From positions 1 to 7,193 of the forward strand of contig JANXYW010000065.1 of assembly GCA_025355835.1 (NCBI GenBank): a stretch of 7,193 nucleotides of DNA. The letters run 5' to 3'. How positions within the stretch are numbered: the first letter of the stretch is position 1; each line of letters begins with the position of its first letter. The notes below the pieces were generated by a model. That model was not told the DNA's origin. It did not search any database and saw only the letters and a list, made by a program, of their open reading frames with translations. Source of the stretch: Chloroflexota bacterium (GTDB lineage: Bacteria > Chloroflexota > Dehalococcoidia > DSTF01 > JACRBR01). This document shows positions 4,828 through 7,193 of this stretch, piece by piece. A program made the position numbers and the translations under genes.

Positions 4828-7193
4828 ATGCAGTGTTCGGCCTGCGGGCGCGACAACCCGGAAGGATTCAAGTTCTGCGGCGAGTGCGGAGGCGCGCTGC
4901 GGCAGGAATTGGTGTGCCCGGCGTGCAAGACGGTGAACGCCGCCGGGCTGAAGTTCTGTGGCGAATGTGGCGCGTCCCTGGCGACGGCACAATCGGCAGC
5001 GGCACCAGCCGCGCCAGCTCCACCCGCGCGTCCGCTGCCGGCGTCGTTCGCCAGCGGGCGCTACGCGGTGCGGAGCTTCCTCGGCGAGGGCGGGCGCAAG
5101 CGCGTATACCTCGCGCACGACGAGAAGCTCGATCGCGATGTGGCGTTCGCCGCGATCAAGACCGACGGCCTCGACGCCGACGGCGTGACGCGCATCCGGC
5201 GCGAGGCGCAGGCGATGGGCCGTCTCGGCGACCACGCGAACATCGTCACCGTGTTCGACACGGGCGAGGAGACGCTCGCCGATGGCGTCGTCGAACCGTA
5301 CATCGTCAGCCAGTACATGGCGGGCGGCGAGCTTACCGGCCTGATCGACGCGGCGGAGCGACGGCGCGTGCCGATCGCCGATGCGGTGCGGATCGCGTCG
5401 CAGATCGCGCAGGGGCTGGAGCACGCGCACAAGCACGGCATCATCCATCGCGACCTCAAGCCCGGCAACATCTGGCTCACCGACGCAGGCATCGTGAAAA
5501 TCGGCGACTTCGGCCTCGCCGTGACGCTCGACAAAACGCGTATGACGATGCAGGGCACGATGGTCGGCACGGCCGCCTACATGCCGCCGGAGCAGGCGAT
5601 GGGCGGCGAGACCTCGGCCGTCAGCGATCTCTACGCGCTCGGCTGCATCATCTACGAGATGGTCACAGGCAGGCCGCCGTTCGTCGGCGACGATATCGTC
5701 GCGGTGATCTCGCAGCACGTCAACACACCGCCCGTCGCACCGACGTGGCACGCCGCCGAATGCCGCGCTGGCCTCGAAGCGCTGATCCTCCGCCTGCTCG
5801 CGAAGGATCCGCAACAGCGTCCCGCCAGCGCGACGGAGGTGATTCAGGCGCTGGCGTCCATCGACGTGCAGGCGGCGCCGGCCGCCGCCGGGTTCGAGCC
5901 GTCCGAAGATGCGGCGAGCGGAGCGATCTACGCACGGACGTTCGTCGGGCGCGAGGCGGAGCTGAAGCAGTTGCAGGCCGCGTTCGACGGCGCGCTCTCC
6001 GGCCAGGGCGCATTGGTGATGGTCGTCGGCGAGCCGGGCATCGGCAAGACGACCGTCACGGAGCAGTTGCTCACCTACGTCGCCATGCGCGGCGGCCGCA
6101 CCCTCGTTGGGCACTGCTACGAAGAGGGATCGCTGGCGCTGCCCTACCTCCCCTTTGTCGAGGCGATGCGCTCGTACGCGCTCGTACGCGAGAAGGATGA
6201 GCTACAACAGGAGCTTGGCACCGGGGCGGGCGAGGTGGCGCGCATCGTCTCCGAGATCCGCGACCGCGTCGCCGTGGAGTTGCCGCCGCCCGGCAACCCG
6301 GAGGAGGAGCGCTTCCGCCTCTTCCAGGCCGTGGCGACATTCCTGCGCAACGCCTCGGCCGCGCAGGCGCTCTGCATCGTGCTCGAAGATCTGCAGGACG
6401 GCGACAAGGGCACGATGGAACTGCTCGTGCATCTCGCGCGCAGCCTCGCCGGCACCCGTCTGCTGATCGTCGGCACGTATCGCGATGTTGAGGTGGATCG
6501 CAAGCACCCGCTGTCCGCGGCGCTCGCCGATCTGCGGCGCGTAGAGTCGTTCGCGCGCATCTCGTTGCGCGGCCTCACACCCGACGAAGTGCAACGAATG
6601 CTCTCGAACATCGCGGGCCAGGACGTACCGTACGTACTCGCGGAGGCGATCTACCGCCAGACGGAGGGTAACCCGCTCTTCATCCAGGAGGTGGCGCGCT
6701 ACATCCTCGAGTCCGGACTGGCGCAGCGCGAAGGCGGCCAGTGGGTTGCGAACGCGTCGCTGCTCACGCAGATCCCGGAGGGCCTGCGCGACGTCATCGG
6801 CAAGCGGCTGTCGCGTCTCAGCGAGGAGTGCAACCGCATCCTCAGCATCGCCGCCGTCATGGGGCGCGACTTCTCACTCGACGTGCTGCGTGCCGTCGCG
6901 AACGTGCCGGAGGAGCAACTCCTCAGCGCGATCGAAGAGGCGATGGCGGTCGCGCTGCTGGAAGAGCACACGCAGGGGCGCGACGTCCGCTATCGCTTCA
7001 CGCACGCCTACTTCCGCCAGACGTTGTACGGCGAGATGATCGCGCCGCGCCGCCTGCGCCTCCACAACGATGTCGCGAAGGCACTCGAGCAGCACTACGC
7101 CGCCCGCCTCGACGAGCACGCCGTGGAGCTGGCGGAGCACTTCGCACACTCCTCGACGGAGGAGGATCTGCGCAAGGCTGTCCACTACGGCGA
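4828..7193 (+). CDS. Zinc-ribbon Ser/Thr protein kinase fused to an AAA_16/STAND ATPase (3' truncated)
   Basis: The frame is open from ATG 4828 to the right edge, 788 codons without a stop. Two zinc ribbons come first: C3/C6/C17/C20 and C30/C33/C44/C47. An Ala/Pro-rich linker (about 52-73) follows. The Hanks-type kinase spans about 79-345: Gly-rich loop LGEGGRKRVYLA (85-96), ATP-binding K111, helix-C E126, HRDLKPGN (207-214) with catalytic D209 and N214, DFG 227-229, threonines 237/240/244/248 in the activation loop, and PPE 253-255. All catalytic residues are present, but the loop lacks its third glycine (K91). From FVGRE (372) an AAA_16-type module begins: Walker A GEPGIGKT (401-408), Walker B LCIVLEDLQDGD (515-526), TYRDVE (550-555) and GNPLFIQEV (614-622), then a winged-helix-like region and the first helices of a probable TPR array. 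GTG 4819 is an alternative start. It probably acts as a cytosolic signalling hub; targets are unknown. Related proteins carry a nucleotide cyclase in place of the kinase. Confidence 0.9.
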   Translation, partial: MQCSACGRDNPEGFKFCGECGGALRQELVCPACKTVNAAGLKFCGECGASLATAQSAAAPAAPAPPARPLPASFASGRYAVRSFLGEGGRKRVYLAHDEKLDRDVAFAAIKTDGLDADGVTRIRREAQAMGRLGDHANIVTVFDTGEETLADGVVEPYIVSQYMAGGELTGLIDAAERRRVPIADAVRIASQIAQGLEHAHKHGIIHRDLKPGNIWLTDAGIVKIGDFGLAVTLDKTRMTMQGTMVGTAAYMPPEQAMGGETSAVSDLYALGCIIYEMVTGRPPFVGDDIVAVISQHVNTPPVAPTWHAAECRAGLEALILRLLAKDPQQRPASATEVIQALASIDVQAAPAAAGFEPSEDAASGAIYARTFVGREAELKQLQAAFDGALSGQGALVMVVGEPGIGKTTVTEQLLTYVAMRGGRTLVGHCYEEGSLALPYLPFVEAMRSYALVREKDELQQELGTGAGEVARIVSEIRDRVAVELPPPGNPEEERFRLFQAVATFLRNASAAQALCIVLEDLQDGDKGTMELLVHLARSLAGTRLLIVGTYRDVEVDRKHPLSAALADLRRVESFARISLRGLTPDEVQRMLSNIAGQDVPYVLAEAIYRQTEGNPLFIQEVARYILESGLAQREGGQWVANASLLTQIPEGLRDVIGKRLSRLSEECNRILSIAAVMGRDFSLDVLRAVANVPEEQLLSAIEEAMAVALLEEHTQGRDVRYRFTHAYFRQTLYGEMIAPRRLRLHNDVAKALEQHYAARLDEHAVELAEHFAHSSTEEDLRKAVHYG

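Noticed and set aside
4687..6114. A 475-codon open frame on the minus strand opposite the kinase
   Set aside because: The plus-strand frame carries complete zinc-ribbon, kinase and ATPase motifs. The minus frame is a mirror of its codon bias (rich in R, A, D and H) with no recognisable domain.
6171..6190. Tandem 10-bp duplication CTCGTACGCG x2 inside the ATPase
   Set aside because: The reading frame and the expected family sequence (MRSYALVREKDEL) run through it undisturbed, so it looks like codon coincidence rather than a recent insertion.
4833..6200. A 455-codon + strand frame beginning 5 bp after ATG 4828
   Set aside because: It is the out-of-frame shadow of the kinase gene, extremely arginine-rich, with no motif.

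Overview
This is a GC-rich bacterial chromosomal window with ordinary high-GC codon use. It holds five protein genes, two of them cut by the window edges, and one tRNA gene. Nothing in it looks like a phage, an insertion sequence or a CRISPR array. The lineage cannot be fixed from the sequence alone. Three things suggest Chloroflexota (Dehalococcoidia-like) or a deep-branching actinobacterium: the zinc-ribbon/kinase/STAND-ATPase protein, the actinobacterial-looking methyltransferase tail, and two promoters placed for leaderless mRNAs. This placement is an inference of low to moderate strength.

Layout, left to right. Positions 1-267 are the C-terminal end of a probable class I SAM-dependent methyltransferase (+). 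Positions 324-411 are a complete tRNA-Leu(CAA) with encoded CCA (+). Positions 546-1808 are a DHA3-type major facilitator superfamily exporter (+). It converges across 32 bp with a 545-residue flavin monooxygenase of the Baeyer-Villiger class on the minus strand (3478-1841). A divergent intergenic region of about 120 bp separates that gene from 3597-4700 (+), which fuses an N-acyl amino acid synthase/autoinducer-synthase-like acyltransferase to a C-terminal cyclic-nucleotide-binding domain. After a 127-bp leader region, 4828 to the right edge (+) is a large signalling protein: two zinc ribbons, a Ser/Thr protein kinase, an AAA_16/STAND ATPase and the beginning of a helical repeat region, still open at the end.

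How they may work together. The right half is rich in signalling: a probable nucleotide-gated acyltransferase lies beside a multi-domain kinase/ATPase on the same strand. The oxygenase shares a divergent regulatory region with the acyltransferase, so co-regulation of an oxidation step and an acylation step is possible but unproven. The exporter and the methyltransferase show no sequence link to this pair beyond proximity. The most unusual item is the acyltransferase-cNMP fusion. It resembles in principle, but with reversed domain order and a different acyltransferase family, the cAMP-controlled acetyltransferase PatA of mycobacteria. A second point of interest is a matching -10 box, 6 nt, start-codon arrangement at the exporter and the monooxygenase.
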